In this document: piece by piece, positions 7,437 through 16,031 of the stretch
Position numbering within the stretch: position 1 is the stretch's first letter
How the letters are laid out: every line of letters begins with the position of its first letter
Assembly: GCF_003003075.1 (NCBI RefSeq)
Contig: NZ_PVTX01000015.1
Span: 1-55,809 of the forward strand
Reading direction: 5' to 3'
Origin: Isoptericola halotolerans
GTDB taxonomy: Bacteria; Actinomycetota; Actinomycetes; Actinomycetales; Cellulomonadaceae
DNA length: 55,809 nt
The notes under the pieces: model-generated
The model's database searches: none
What the model saw: the letters and a program-made list of their open reading frames with translations, nothing else
Told to the model about the DNA's origin: nothing
Translations under genes and position numbers: made by a program

Positions 7437-9409
7437 GCGGCCCGCACGGGCCCCGCGTCGGTGTGCCGACGGCCAAGCCCCTGGACTTCAGAGGATCGCT
7501 GGGACGGTTCGCCGGCACGATGCGTCCGGAGCGGGCCCGGGTCGTCCTGCTGACGCTGTGCGGCGTGGTCTCCGTCGCGCTGACCGTGACCGGTCCGAAG
7601 ATCCTGGGCGACGCGACGGACGTCATCTTCGAAGGGTTCGTCGGTCAGCTCCTCGGGCGCACGATGCCGGCGGGCACCACGGCCGAGGAGGCGGTCGCCC
7701 GGCTGCGCGCCGCGGGCGACGACGCGCAGGCCGACATGGTCGCCTCGATGGGCGACGTCGTCCCCGGCCAGGGTGTCGACGTCGACCGGCTCGCGCAGAT
7801 CCTCGCCGTCGTCGTGCTGATCTACCTGGGCGCGTTCGTGTTCGGCTGGCTGCAGGCCCGGCTGATGACCGTCGCGGTGCAGAACACGGTGCGGCGGCTG
7901 CGCGACGACGTCGAGGCCAAGCTGCACCGCATCCCGCTCAGCCACGTCGACAAGCAGGCTCGGGGCGACATCCTGTCTCGTGTCACGAACGACATCGACA
8001 ACGTGGCGCAGACGACCACGCAGACCCTCGCCCAGCTCGTCACCTCCGTCCTGACCGTCGTCGGCGTCCTGGCGATGATGTTCTGGATCTCGTGGGTGCT
8101 GGCTCTGGTGGCGCTGGTGACCGTGCCGCTGTCCGTGGTGCTGACCATGGCGATCGCCAAGCGGTCCCAGCCGCAGTTCGTCGAGCAGTGGGCGGCCACC
8201 GGTCGGCTCAACGCCCACGTCGAGGAGATGTTCACCGGCCACGCCCTGGTCAAGGTGTACGGCCGGCAGGAGGAGGCCGCGCAGACGTTCGCCCGCGAGA
8301 ACGAGGCGGTCTACGACGCGACCCGTCGTGCGCAGTTCATCTCGGGCACCATCCAGCCGTCGATGGGATTCCTGGCCAACCTCAACTACGTGCTCGTCGC
8401 CGTCATCGGCGGGCTGCGCGTGGCGTCCGGGCAGCTGTCCATCGGTGACGTGCAGGCCTTCATCCAGTACTCGCGGCAGTTCACCCAGCCGCTGACGCAG
8501 GTCGCCTCGATGATGAACCTGCTGCAGTCCGGCGTCGCCTCCGCCGAGCGCGTCTACACGCTCCTCGACGCACCGGAGCAGGACCCGGATCCCGTGCCGG
8601 CCCGAGACCTCGGGCACGTGCGGGGGCGGGTCGAGTTCTCGGGGGTCTCGTTCTCCTACGACCCCGCCGAGCCGCTCATCGAGGACCTGGACCTCGTCGC
8701 CGAGCCGGGGCAGACGGTCGCGATCGTGGGCCCGACCGGGGCGGGCAAGACCACGCTGGTGAACCTGCTCATGCGGTTCTACGAGATCGACGCCGGTCGC
8801 ATCACGCTCGACGGCGTCGACATCCGGGAGCTGACCCGCCACGGCCTGCGCTCGCGGATCGGCATGGTGCTGCAGGACACGTGGCTGTTCCGGGGCACGA
8901 TCGAGGAGAACCTGCGCTACGGCGTCCCGGACGACGCCGACGTCTCGGCGGAGGCCTTCCTCGAGGCGACCCGGGCCACCTCGGTGGACCCGTTCGTGCG
9001 GACGCTGCCGGACGGGTACGACACGGTGCTGGACGACGAGGGCACCGCGCTGTCGGCGGGGGAGAAGCAGCTGTTGACCATCGCCCGGGCGTTCCTCGCC
9101 GACCCGGAGATCCTCGTGCTCGACGAGGCGACGAGCTCGGTCGACACGCGGACCGAGGTGCTCGTGCAGCAGGCGATGAACGCGCTGCGGTCCGGGCGCA
9201 CCGCCTTCGTGATCGCCCACCGGTTGTCGACCATCCGCGACGCCGACGTCATCGTGGTCATGGAGCACGGCGGGATCGTCGAGCAGGGTGGCCACGACGA
9301 GCTCCTCGCGGCCGGTGGCGCCTATGCCCGGCTCTATGCGAGCCAGTTCGCGGCGCCGGCCGTCGAGGAGTCCGAGGTGGTCGAGGACGTCACGACCGCA
9401 GCACCATGA
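7433..9409 (+). CDS. ABC exporter subunit B, catalytic half
   Basis: 658 residues with a longer soluble N-terminal stretch, a six-helix exporter domain and a C-terminal ATPase. The Walker A is GPTGAGKTT, the Walker B ILVLDEATSSVD keeps the catalytic Glu, and the switch His is in VIAHRLSTIRDAD. The signature is LSAGEKQLLTIARA rather than LSGGQ, a form common in the second subunit of LmrA/YfiBC-like heterodimers. An insertion between membrane helices 1 and 2 (residues about 75-120, MPAGTTAEEAVARLRAAGDD) is predicted extracytoplasmic. ATG overlaps the previous stop (ATGA). The 3' end overlaps the convergent acetyltransferase gene by 20 nt. Confidence 0.92.
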   Translation: MSGPHGPRVGVPTAKPLDFRGSLGRFAGTMRPERARVVLLTLCGVVSVALTVTGPKILGDATDVIFEGFVGQLLGRTMPAGTTAEEAVARLRAAGDDAQADMVASMGDVVPGQGVDVDRLAQILAVVVLIYLGAFVFGWLQARLMTVAVQNTVRRLRDDVEAKLHRIPLSHVDKQARGDILSRVTNDIDNVAQTTTQTLAQLVTSVLTVVGVLAMMFWISWVLALVALVTVPLSVVLTMAIAKRSQPQFVEQWAATGRLNAHVEEMFTGHALVKVYGRQEEAAQTFARENEAVYDATRRAQFISGTIQPSMGFLANLNYVLVAVIGGLRVASGQLSIGDVQAFIQYSRQFTQPLTQVASMMNLLQSGVASAERVYTLLDAPEQDPDPVPARDLGHVRGRVEFSGVSFSYDPAEPLIEDLDLVAEPGQTVAIVGPTGAGKTTLVNLLMRFYEIDAGRITLDGVDIRELTRHGLRSRIGMVLQDTWLFRGTIEENLRYGVPDDADVSAEAFLEATRATSVDPFVRTLPDGYDTVLDDEGTALSAGEKQLLTIARAFLADPEILVLDEATSSVDTRTEVLVQQAMNALRSGRTAFVIAHRLSTIRDADVIVVMEHGGIVEQGGHDELLAAGGAYARLYASQFAAPAVEESEVVEDVTTAAP

Positions 9410-9911
9410 GCCGGGCGGGGGGAGATCCCTCCCGCTGCCAGTCGAACCGGGCCTCGCCGACGATCCGCCACCCCTTGCGCAGGTAGACGGCGTGAGCCAC
9501 GCCGTCGCGGTCGTCGACGTCGAGCACCGGGGTGCGGCCGGTGTCACGGATCCACGCGGCGGCGGTGTCGAGGAGGAGTCCGCCGACGCCACGGCCCTGG
9601 GCGTGCGGGTGCACGAAGAGCACGGAGACGCAGGACAGCTCGGCCACGGGCCGGCCTGCGCCCGCCGACCACAGGGCACCGTGCTCGTCGTCGCCCACCG
9701 TCGTGGCGCTGACGTGCCCGACGGCCCGGCCGCCGTCGTCGGCGACCCAGGCACGCTCCTCGCCCGGTCGCACGATGAACTCCTCGGCGGGGAACGGCAG
9801 CGGCCACCGGTGCGGATACCCCGAGAGGGGCTGCTGCGCACCGAGAGCGTCGACGAGCCGGGGAAGGTCGGCGGCCGTCCGGTCGCGGGTCGTGACGTCG
9901 TGTCGCAGCAC
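9390..9911 (-). CDS. GNAT-family N-acetyltransferase
   Basis: 173 residues with the GNAT fold: ERAWVADDGGRAVGHVSATTV for the beta2-beta4 hairpin, LSCVSVLFVHPHAQGRGVGGLLLDTA for the acetyl-CoA pyrophosphate loop (R-G-x-G-x-G/A type, here QGRGVGG) and AVYLRKGWRIVGEARFDW at the C-terminus. The acceptor substrate is unknown. The open frame begins at TTG 9953, but GTG 9911 has an AGGA ribosome site 8 nt upstream and gives the usual N-terminus. It converges on and overlaps the exporter gene. Confidence 0.85.
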   Translation of the reverse strand: MLRHDVTTRDRTAADLPRLVDALGAQQPLSGYPHRWPLPFPAEEFIVRPGEERAWVADDGGRAVGHVSATTVGDDEHGALWSAGAGRPVAELSCVSVLFVHPHAQGRGVGGLLLDTAAAWIRDTGRTPVLDVDDRDGVAHAVYLRKGWRIVGEARFDWQREGSPPARLMVLRS

Positions 9912-9976
9912 GTCGAAGATCCTAGGCCCGCTCGCCACAGGTGCGCCGGGCAACGCCGGCGTGCCAGGGTGGACCC

Positions 9977-11212
9977 GTGACCGCCCACCGCCCCCACCAC
10001 GCCCCGGGACCGTCCACCGGTGGACGCGGCAGCCCGGGGAGGGACGAGCGCCGCCGCCGACCGAGCGTCGTGGTGGGGATCCTGGTCGTCGTCGCGGTCA
10101 CGCTGGCGGTCGTCGCGGCGGGAGCGCTCCTGCCGGGGGTGCCGTGGGTCGGGCACGTCGGCGGGTACGCCGCCGCGTGGGCTCCGTGGATCGTCGTGGC
10201 GGGGCTGGTGGTGACCCTGGGCGCGGCGGCAACGCTCCTGCGGCACGGCACGGTCGCCCGCGTCGTGGCCGTGGCCGGTGGGCTCGTCGCGGCCGCCGCG
10301 GCGCTGGTGGTGGTGACCCAACAGCTGCGGGTGGCGCAGGAGCACGCGGTCGGCGTGCAGATCGCCGAGCTCTTCCGGCTCACGCCGGGTGACGTGGGGG
10401 CGGACCTCGACGCCCGGTACGGCGAGGTGGACGGCGAGCCGCAGGACCTGTCGTTGTGGCTGCCCGAGGGGGGTGCGGCCGAGGCGGCGCCCGTCGTGGT
10501 CCTCGTCCACGGCGGTGGCTGGGTCTCCGGCGACCGGCTGCAGCGGACCACGGCGTCGCACGCGGCATGGTTCGCCGCGCAGGGTTACCTGGCCGTCAGC
10601 ATCGACTACCCGCTCTCGAGCGACGACCGCCACCGGTGGGACACGGTGGAGCCGCAGGTGGCCTGCGCCCTGGCCTGGGTGGGCGAGCACGCTGCGGAGC
10701 ACGGTGGGGACGCGACCGAGCTCTTCCTGGCCGGCGACTCCGCGGGTGGCAACCTCGCCCTGGAGGTCGCCTACCGGACCGCCGCCGGGGACCTGGAGCC
10801 CGCGTGCGACGGGCACCTGCCGCCCGTCGCCGCCGTGAGCACGCTGTACCCCGTGGCGTCGCCGGTGGGCGTCCACGACAACCCCGATCCCGTCATGGGT
10901 CCGCGGGGACGCGAGCTGACCGAGCGGTACACCGGCGGGACGCCGTCGCAGCACGCGGAGCGGTACGCCGCGATCACGCCGGCCGAGCACGTGACGCCCG
11001 GCGCCCCGCCGACGCTGATCGTCACCGGCGAGGCCGACCACCTGGTCCCGCCGGACGGGTCGCAGGAGCTCGCCGCGGTGCTCGCCGGTCAGGGGGTCCG
11101 GCAGGAGCTGGTGCTGCTGCCCGCGGCGGACCACGTGTTCGACACGGCGCCCGGCGGGGTGGGCACGCAGGTGTGGCGTGATCTCACGCTGCGGCTCTTC
11201 GCGCGGTCCTGA
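9977..11212 (+). CDS. Membrane-anchored alpha/beta-hydrolase (esterase-like)
   Basis: 411 residues. Three hydrophobic segments span about residues 28-110 (VVVGILVVVAVTLAVVAAG; IVVAGLVVTLGAAATLL; VVAVAGGLVAAAAALVVV), followed by an extracytoplasmic hydrolase domain. The domain shows the HGGGW oxyanion motif (about residue 178), the nucleophile GDSAGG (about 255), a DHLVPPDG acid loop and a final His in AADHVFD: the hormone-sensitive-lipase/BD-FAE arrangement. It probably hydrolyses a small ester; the substrate is unknown. GTG 9977 follows a CAGGGT -10-like box by 6 nt. Divergent from the acetyltransferase. Confidence 0.85.
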   Translation: MTAHRPHHAPGPSTGGRGSPGRDERRRRPSVVVGILVVVAVTLAVVAAGALLPGVPWVGHVGGYAAAWAPWIVVAGLVVTLGAAATLLRHGTVARVVAVAGGLVAAAAALVVVTQQLRVAQEHAVGVQIAELFRLTPGDVGADLDARYGEVDGEPQDLSLWLPEGGAAEAAPVVVLVHGGGWVSGDRLQRTTASHAAWFAAQGYLAVSIDYPLSSDDRHRWDTVEPQVACALAWVGEHAAEHGGDATELFLAGDSAGGNLALEVAYRTAAGDLEPACDGHLPPVAAVSTLYPVASPVGVHDNPDPVMGPRGRELTERYTGGTPSQHAERYAAITPAEHVTPGAPPTLIVTGEADHLVPPDGSQELAAVLAGQGVRQELVLLPAADHVFDTAPGGVGTQVWRDLTLRLFARS

Positions 11213-11236
11213 GCCGGGGTGCGGCACCATGGTCGT

Positions 11237-12508
11237 GTGACGCTCTTCACCGCACTCACGGACCACGCGCCCGACCCGTCCCTGGCGCACCGGCGCGCCA
11301 TGGCCGAGGTGACCGTCGCCGGGCCGGACGGCACACCGCTGGCGGGCACCGACGTCGTCGTGGCCCAGACGCGGCACGCCGTCGGGTTCGGCTGCATCGG
11401 CTTCGAGCTGATGGACCACGTGAACGGCCGGTCGTCCGACCCTGTCTACGACAACGATTTCGCCGACCGCTGGCTCGACCTGTTCAACGTCGCCACGCTG
11501 CCGTTCTACTGGGGCACGTTCGAACCCACCCAGGGCGCGCCCCGCACGGCCGAGACCCTGGCCGCGGCCCGCTGGTTCGCCGACCGGGGCGTCACCGTCA
11601 AGGGGCACCCGCTCGTGTGGCACACCGTGCAGCCGCGCTGGCTCCTCGACCGTCCGCTGGACGAGGTCGAGCGGCTGCAGCGCGAACGCATCCGGCGCGA
11701 CGTCGGCGACTTCGCCGGGGTCATCGACACGTGGGACGCGATCAACGAGGCGGTGATCATGCCCGTCTTCACTGCCGAGGAGAACGCGATCACGCCGCTC
11801 GCCCGGCTCAAGGGCCGCGTGGAGACGATCCGGATGGCGTTCGACGAGGCCCGGGCCACCAACCCGGGCGCCACCTTGCTGCTCAACGACTTCGACATGT
11901 CGACGGCGTACGAGTGCCTGATCGAGGCGGTGCTCGAGGCGGGCATCCGCATCGACCGGCTGGGACTGCAGTCGCACATGCACCAGGGGTACTGGGGCGA
12001 GGAGAAGACGCTGCGCATCCTGGAGCGGTTCGCGCGGTACAACATCCCGATCCATCTCACCGAGAGCACGCTGCTGTCCGGAGAGCTGATGCCCGACCAC
12101 GTCGTCGACCTCAACGACTGGCAGGTGGAGTCCTGGCCGTCGACCCCGGAGGGGGAGGAGCGTCAGGCCGACGAGGTGGAGCGGCACTACCGCACGCTGC
12201 TCAGCCACCCGGCCGTCGAGGTGGTCAACTACTGGGGCCTCGGCGACCGCGGGATGTGGCTGGGCGCGCCGGGCGGGCTGCTGCGCGGGGACGGCTCGCC
12301 CAAGCCCGCCTACGAGCGGTTGCGCTCCCTGGTCAAGGGCGAGTGGTGGCACGCGCCGACGACGCTGCGCACCGACGACGCCGGGCGCGTCCGCGTCGAC
12401 GGGTTCCTCGGCGACTACGAGGTGTCGCTGCCCGACGGCGGCCCTGCGGCCGCGCTGCGGCTCGACCGGGCGGGGGAGCAGACGGCACAGGTGCGGCTCG
12501 CGGGCTGA
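11237..12508 (+). CDS. GH10-type endo-xylanase-like protein without signal peptide
   Basis: 423 residues. A short N-terminal beta domain (about residues 15-50) is followed by a GH10 TIM barrel: FYWGTFEPTQG at strand 2, KGHPLVWHTVQPRWL (the H-x-L-V-W-H signature), DTWDAINEAV with the acid/base Glu, and IHLTEST with the likely nucleophile Glu, followed by VVNYWGLGDRGMWLG near the C-terminus. Characterised GH10 enzymes cleave beta-1,4-xylan. No signal peptide or carbohydrate-binding module is visible, so the enzyme would act in the cytoplasm on imported oligosaccharides or on another beta-glycoside. GTG 11237 lies 6 nt after a CACCAT box; GTG 11219 is an alternative. Confidence 0.85.
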   Translation: MTLFTALTDHAPDPSLAHRRAMAEVTVAGPDGTPLAGTDVVVAQTRHAVGFGCIGFELMDHVNGRSSDPVYDNDFADRWLDLFNVATLPFYWGTFEPTQGAPRTAETLAAARWFADRGVTVKGHPLVWHTVQPRWLLDRPLDEVERLQRERIRRDVGDFAGVIDTWDAINEAVIMPVFTAEENAITPLARLKGRVETIRMAFDEARATNPGATLLLNDFDMSTAYECLIEAVLEAGIRIDRLGLQSHMHQGYWGEEKTLRILERFARYNIPIHLTESTLLSGELMPDHVVDLNDWQVESWPSTPEGEERQADEVERHYRTLLSHPAVEVVNYWGLGDRGMWLGAPGGLLRGDGSPKPAYERLRSLVKGEWWHAPTTLRTDDAGRVRVDGFLGDYEVSLPDGGPAAALRLDRAGEQTAQVRLAG

Positions 12509-12520
12509 GAGAATCCCCGG

Positions 12521-13363
12521 GTGACCTCGCCCGCCGACCCCCGCCCCGCCGTCGTCCGCGTCACCGATCCCGCCGACCCGAGGCTGCGCGACTACACCGA
12601 CCTCACCGACGTCAAGCTCCGTACCGTGCGAGAGCCCGCCGAGGGGCTGTTCATGGCCGAGTCCTCGAACGTCATCCGGCGGGCGCTTGCCGCGGGGCAC
12701 CGGCCGCGCTCGTTCCTCATGGCCGACAAGTGGCTGGACTCGATGGCCGACGTGCTCGACGCCCATCCCGGCACGCCGGTCTACGTGGGCGACGAGCAGG
12801 TGCTGCGGGAGATCACCGGCTTCCACCTGCACCGCGGTGCGCTCGCCGCGATGCACCGTCCCGAGCTGCCGGCCGTGCACGAGCTGGTCGCCGGCGCCCG
12901 CGGGGGAGCCGGGGCGCGGCGGGTCGCGGTGCTGGAGGACATCGTCGACCACACCAACGTCGGGGCGATCTTCCGGGCCGCCGCGGGCCTCGGCGTCGAC
13001 GCCGTCCTCGTCTCGCCGCGGTGCGCCGACCCGCTGTACCGCCGGTCGGTGCGGGTGTCGATGGGCACGGTGTTCCAGGTGCCGTGGACGCGGCTCGACA
13101 CCTGGCCCGGCGGCCTGCACGACCTCCAGGACGACGGGTTCACGGTCGCGGCGCTGGCGCTCGCCGACGACGCCGTCTCGCTGGACGACCTGGCGGCCAG
13201 CCCGCCGGAGCGCCTCGCGCTCGTCCTGGGTGCGGAGGGGGACGGGTTGTCGCGCGGCGCCGTCGAGGCCGCTGACCAGGTGGTGACGATCCCGATGGCC
13301 GGCGCCGTCGACTCGCTCAACGTGGCATCGGCGTCGGCCGTGGCGTTCTGGGCGACCCGCTGA
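12521..13363 (+). CDS. SpoU/TrmH-family RNA 2'-O-methyltransferase
   Basis: 280 residues. The N-terminal substrate-binding part (LFMAESSNVIRRALAAG) precedes a SPOUT knot domain with its three motifs: ILE-type DHTNVGAIFRAAAGLG (motif 1 with the N-x-G-x-I-x-R pattern), LVLGAEGDGLS (motif 2) and IPMAGAVDSLNVASASAVAFW (motif 3, SAM-binding knot). These enzymes transfer a methyl group to a ribose 2'-OH in rRNA or tRNA; the target nucleotide cannot be told. GTG 12521 sits 6 nt after GAGAAT (12509-12514), so the mRNA may be leaderless, 12 nt after the GH10 stop. Confidence 0.9.
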   Translation: MTSPADPRPAVVRVTDPADPRLRDYTDLTDVKLRTVREPAEGLFMAESSNVIRRALAAGHRPRSFLMADKWLDSMADVLDAHPGTPVYVGDEQVLREITGFHLHRGALAAMHRPELPAVHELVAGARGGAGARRVAVLEDIVDHTNVGAIFRAAAGLGVDAVLVSPRCADPLYRRSVRVSMGTVFQVPWTRLDTWPGGLHDLQDDGFTVAALALADDAVSLDDLAASPPERLALVLGAEGDGLSRGAVEAADQVVTIPMAGAVDSLNVASASAVAFWATR

Positions 13364-13445
13364 CCGGTGCGGCGACCGCGCCCCTGCCGGCAGCGGCTGT
13401 GCCGGTAGATTTCGTGCTACGTGGACGACCGACGAGGGGGTTGGT

Positions 13446-14792
13446 GTGGGCGACGTCGTAGACCTGGTCCGGGATCGACTCCGAAGCAGCTACTGGTTCC
13501 TTCCTGCCGTCATGCTGGTCGTCGCGGCCGGGCTGGCCTGGTCGACCATCACGCTCGACCAGGTGACGGACCCCGAGGACCTGCCCGTCGTCGGTCCCTT
13601 CCTCTACGCCGGGAGCACCGAGGGCGCCCGGGAGATCCTGGGCACCATCGCCGCGTCCATGATCACCGTCGCCGGTGTGGTGTTCTCGATCACGATCGTC
13701 ACCCTCCAGCTCGCCTCGGCGCAGTTCGGCCCGCGGGTCCTGTCGACCTTCATGCGGGACCGGGGTCAGCAGGCGACCCTGGGCACGTTCGTGTCCGCGT
13801 TCCTCTACTCGTTGCTCATCCTCCGGGTGCTGCGCAGCGACGACTCGTCGGTGCCGCACCTGTCGGTGACCGTGGCGGTGATGATCGCCGTGGCGGGACT
13901 CCTGGTCCTGATCTACTTCGTCCATCACGTGGCCATGGTGATCCAGGCGCCGAACCTCGTGGCGGCGATCGCCGACGAGCTCCGCCGGGCCACCGACTCG
14001 CTGTTCCCGGACCCGGAGCCGATCGAGGGTGTGCAGCGGGCACCGACGCAGCGAGTGCTGCCGGCCGACTTCGAGGAGCGCGCGCGCCGGGTCGAGTCCG
14101 GGCAGGTCGGGTACGTGCAGACCGTCGATCTCCAGCGACTCCTGCGCATCTGCCGAGAGCACGACCTCGTGATCCGTCTCGACACCCGGCCCGGGCGTTT
14201 CGTCGGGCGCCGCTCGACCGTCGCCGTGGCCTCCCCGGACGCGCGTGTCGTGGACGGTGTGGCCGCTGAGATCGCGGCGGCCCTGCTGGTCGGTGCCCGG
14301 CGCAGCCACCAGCAGGACGTCGAGTTCCCGATCCAGCAGCTGACAGAGGTCGCGATCCGTGCCCTCTCGCCGTCGATCAACGACCCGTTCACGGCCAGTA
14401 CCTGCGTCGAACAGGCAGGAGCGGCGCTGTGCGAGCTGGCGACGCGGCGGATGCCGTCGCCGCACCTCGTCGACGAGTCGGGCGCGCTGCGGATCGTGGT
14501 GCGCGACCCGGTCACGTGGGACAAGCTCGTCGGTGAGGCTTTCGACCAGGTGCGTCAGTGCGCGGGGTCCCACGTCCCCGTCCTGATCCACCTGCTCGAG
14601 TCGCTCGCCCGCGTGGCCTCGTGCGTCGAGCGGGTGGAACGGCTGCAGCCCTTGGAGCGGGAGGCGCGCCTCGTTCTCGAGGCGGCCGAGGAGAACGTGC
14701 CTGCGGCGGCGGATCGGCAGAGCGTCCGCCGGCGGTACGATGCGTTCCACGCCGTCGCGGAGCGTCAGCGTGGCGGAGGGAAGGTCGGCTGA
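13446..14792 (+). CDS. DUF2254 membrane protein
   Basis: 448 residues with four membrane segments in the first 165 residues (WFLPAVMLVVAAGLAW; EILGTIAASMITVAGVVFSITIVTLQLASAQFGPRVL; LGTFVSAFLYSLLILRV; LSVTVAVMIAVAGLLVLIYFVHHV). The FSITIVTLQLAS-x-QFGPR and NDPFTAS patterns are typical of DUF2254 proteins, whose function is not established. The C-terminal part is soluble with INDPFTASTCVEQAGAALCELA. The GTG start has an AGGGGG ribosome site. The gene ends 6 nt from a convergent gene. Confidence 0.85.
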   Translation: MGDVVDLVRDRLRSSYWFLPAVMLVVAAGLAWSTITLDQVTDPEDLPVVGPFLYAGSTEGAREILGTIAASMITVAGVVFSITIVTLQLASAQFGPRVLSTFMRDRGQQATLGTFVSAFLYSLLILRVLRSDDSSVPHLSVTVAVMIAVAGLLVLIYFVHHVAMVIQAPNLVAAIADELRRATDSLFPDPEPIEGVQRAPTQRVLPADFEERARRVESGQVGYVQTVDLQRLLRICREHDLVIRLDTRPGRFVGRRSTVAVASPDARVVDGVAAEIAAALLVGARRSHQQDVEFPIQQLTEVAIRALSPSINDPFTASTCVEQAGAALCELATRRMPSPHLVDESGALRIVVRDPVTWDKLVGEAFDQVRQCAGSHVPVLIHLLESLARVASCVERVERLQPLEREARLVLEAAEENVPAAADRQSVRRRYDAFHAVAERQRGGGKVG

Positions 14793-14798
14793 CGAGGT

Positions 14799-15284
14799 TC
14801 AGCCGCTGCGCTCGGACCGGTGGCGAAGGCGCTCGCGGGCCGTGCGCCCGCGGCTGCTCGCGGGCACGACGCCGGTCGCCGCGGCCAGGCCCATCGCCCC
14901 GGGGACACCGACGTAGAGCGTCTCGTGGCCGCCGGCGGGGACCGAGAACGTCTCGTGCCAGACGCCGACGGCTCCGGGGACCCTCTTGGCGCGGCGGTAG
15001 AACTCGACCCAGGCGGGCCGGTGCTTGCGCTCGTCCGCGTTGGCATAGCGGTAGACGTCCTCGACGCTGCGCCAGTACTGCACCACCGTCGGGCCGCGCG
15101 CGCCGATCAGCGTGGTGGCGCCGAGGAATCCTGAGCCGGGGTCCTGGTAGAGCTCGCGCAGCATCGGTCCCATGGCGGCCAGTGCCGGCCACCAGCCGTC
15201 GGGTCGCCAGAGCTTGTTGATCCGCGCGCCGATGAGGAAGACGGCGAGGTCGCCGTCGTGGTCGTGGGTCGTGAGGTGCACCAT
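14799..15284 (-). CDS. DUF4188-like monooxygenase-fold protein, MerR target
   Basis: 161 residues. The pattern VFLIGARINKLWRPDGWWPALAAMGPMLRELYQDPGSGFLG and VVQYWRSVEDVYRYAN places it near DUF4188 proteins, which share the dimeric alpha/beta-barrel fold of small heme/antibiotic monooxygenases. The role is unknown; such genes are often induced by stress or small aromatic compounds. ATG 15284 has an excellent AAGGAG ribosome site 5 nt upstream, which rules out the longer frame from 15314. It is divergent from the MerR gene, and its promoter carries the MerR dyad. Confidence 0.8.
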   Translation of the reverse strand: MVHLTTHDHDGDLAVFLIGARINKLWRPDGWWPALAAMGPMLRELYQDPGSGFLGATTLIGARGPTVVQYWRSVEDVYRYANADERKHRPAWVEFYRRAKRVPGAVGVWHETFSVPAGGHETLYVGVPGAMGLAAATGVVPASSRGRTARERLRHRSERSG

Positions 15285-15305
15285 GACGTCTCCTTGGATA
15301 GTTAG

Positions 15306-15343
15306 ACTCTCCATTATTGGGGAGTGCTACTCTCCAATGTCAA
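15306..15343 (-). promoter_or_regulatory. MerR-type promoter with 19-bp spacer and dyad
   Basis: On the minus strand TTGACA (15343-15338) is followed by a 19-nt spacer and AATAAT (15318-15313). A dyad ATTGGGGAGT-gct-ACTCTCCAAT (15316-15338, one mismatch) fills the spacer. Over-long 19-20 bp spacers with a central dyad are the defining property of promoters activated by MerR proteins through DNA distortion. The regulator is encoded divergently. Confidence 0.85.
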
Positions 15344-15360
15344 GAGGTGAAAGGAGCGGG

Positions 15361-15978
15361 ATGCGCATCTCAGGGCTCGCGGCAGCGACCGGAGTGCCGG
15401 TGGCCACGCTGAAGTACTACCTGCGCGAAGGTCTGGTGCCGCCGGGGGCGGCGACGTCGCGCACGCAGGCCGACTACGACGACACGCACGTGGGCCGCGT
15501 GCGGCTGGTGCGGGCGCTCACCGAGTCGGCCGGGCTGAGCCTGGCCGCCGTCCGCGACGTCCTCGCGGCGCTGGACGACCCGCCGACGTCGCGCCACGAC
15601 CTCCTGGGGGCCGCGCACCACGCGCTGGTGGCGGCCGAGGGTGACCGGGCTGCCGGCGCCGGGACGGACCTGTCGCGACGGCGTGCCCGCGAGCTGGTGG
15701 CCGAGCGCGGCTGGTGCGACGACCTGCTGCTCGTCGACCGCCTGGCCGAGCAGCTCGACGCGGCCGACGCCGCGGGCGTGGAGGTGTCGGACGACTACCT
15801 GCGGGAGCTCGCCGCGGCGGCCGACCAGATCGGTACCGCCGACCTGGGGACCGTGCGGCCCGATCCGGTGTCCGCCCTGCGACAGGTCGTGCTCGGCACC
15901 CTGCTCACGGACCCCGTGCTCCTGACCCTGCGGCGCATGGCCCAGGTGCGGGCCAGCAGGGAGACCGGCGGGGTGTGA
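15361..15978 (+). CDS. MerR-family transcriptional regulator
   Basis: 205 residues. The N-terminal winged HTH is clear: [29 protein letters not shown], then [28 protein letters not shown]. The first wing has [10 protein letters not shown] in place of TIRYYEREGL, as in MerR relatives of the multidrug/stress subgroup. No metal-binding cysteine pattern is visible in the C-terminal part (one Cys in [10 protein letters not shown]), so an organic ligand is more likely than a metal. ATG follows AAAGGAG. It is divergent from the DUF4188 gene and most likely both activates that gene and limits itself. Confidence 0.9.
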   Translation: MRISGLAAATGVPVATLKYYLREGLVPPGAATSRTQADYDDTHVGRVRLVRALTESAGLSLAAVRDVLAALDDPPTSRHDLLGAAHHALVAAEGDRAAGAGTDLSRRRARELVAERGWCDDLLLVDRLAEQLDAADAAGVEVSDDYLRELAAAADQIGTADLGTVRPDPVSALRQVVLGTLLTDPVLLTLRRMAQVRASRETGGV

Positions 15979-16012
15979 CGCCGCTCACGGGGGTTGTCCC
16001 GGGCCGGGCAGG

Positions 16013-16031
16013 TGAGGTTAGGCTGTCCTGC
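16013..16031 (+). promoter_or_regulatory. DtxR/IdeR-type iron box
   Basis: The 19-mer TGAGGTTAGGCTGTCCTGC matches the iron-box consensus TTAGGTTAGGCTAACCTAA at 14 of 19 positions, with the core AGGTTAGGCT exact. It overlaps a TAGGCT -10-like box (16019-16024) that lies 7 nt before the GTG of the siderophore-interacting protein gene, so iron-loaded repressor would block the promoter. Confidence 0.75.

Noticed and set aside
7211-13120. A 1,969-codon open frame on the minus strand
   Set aside because: It is the antisense of several well-supported genes; its His/Arg/Asp-rich composition is typical of shadow frames in very GC-rich DNA.
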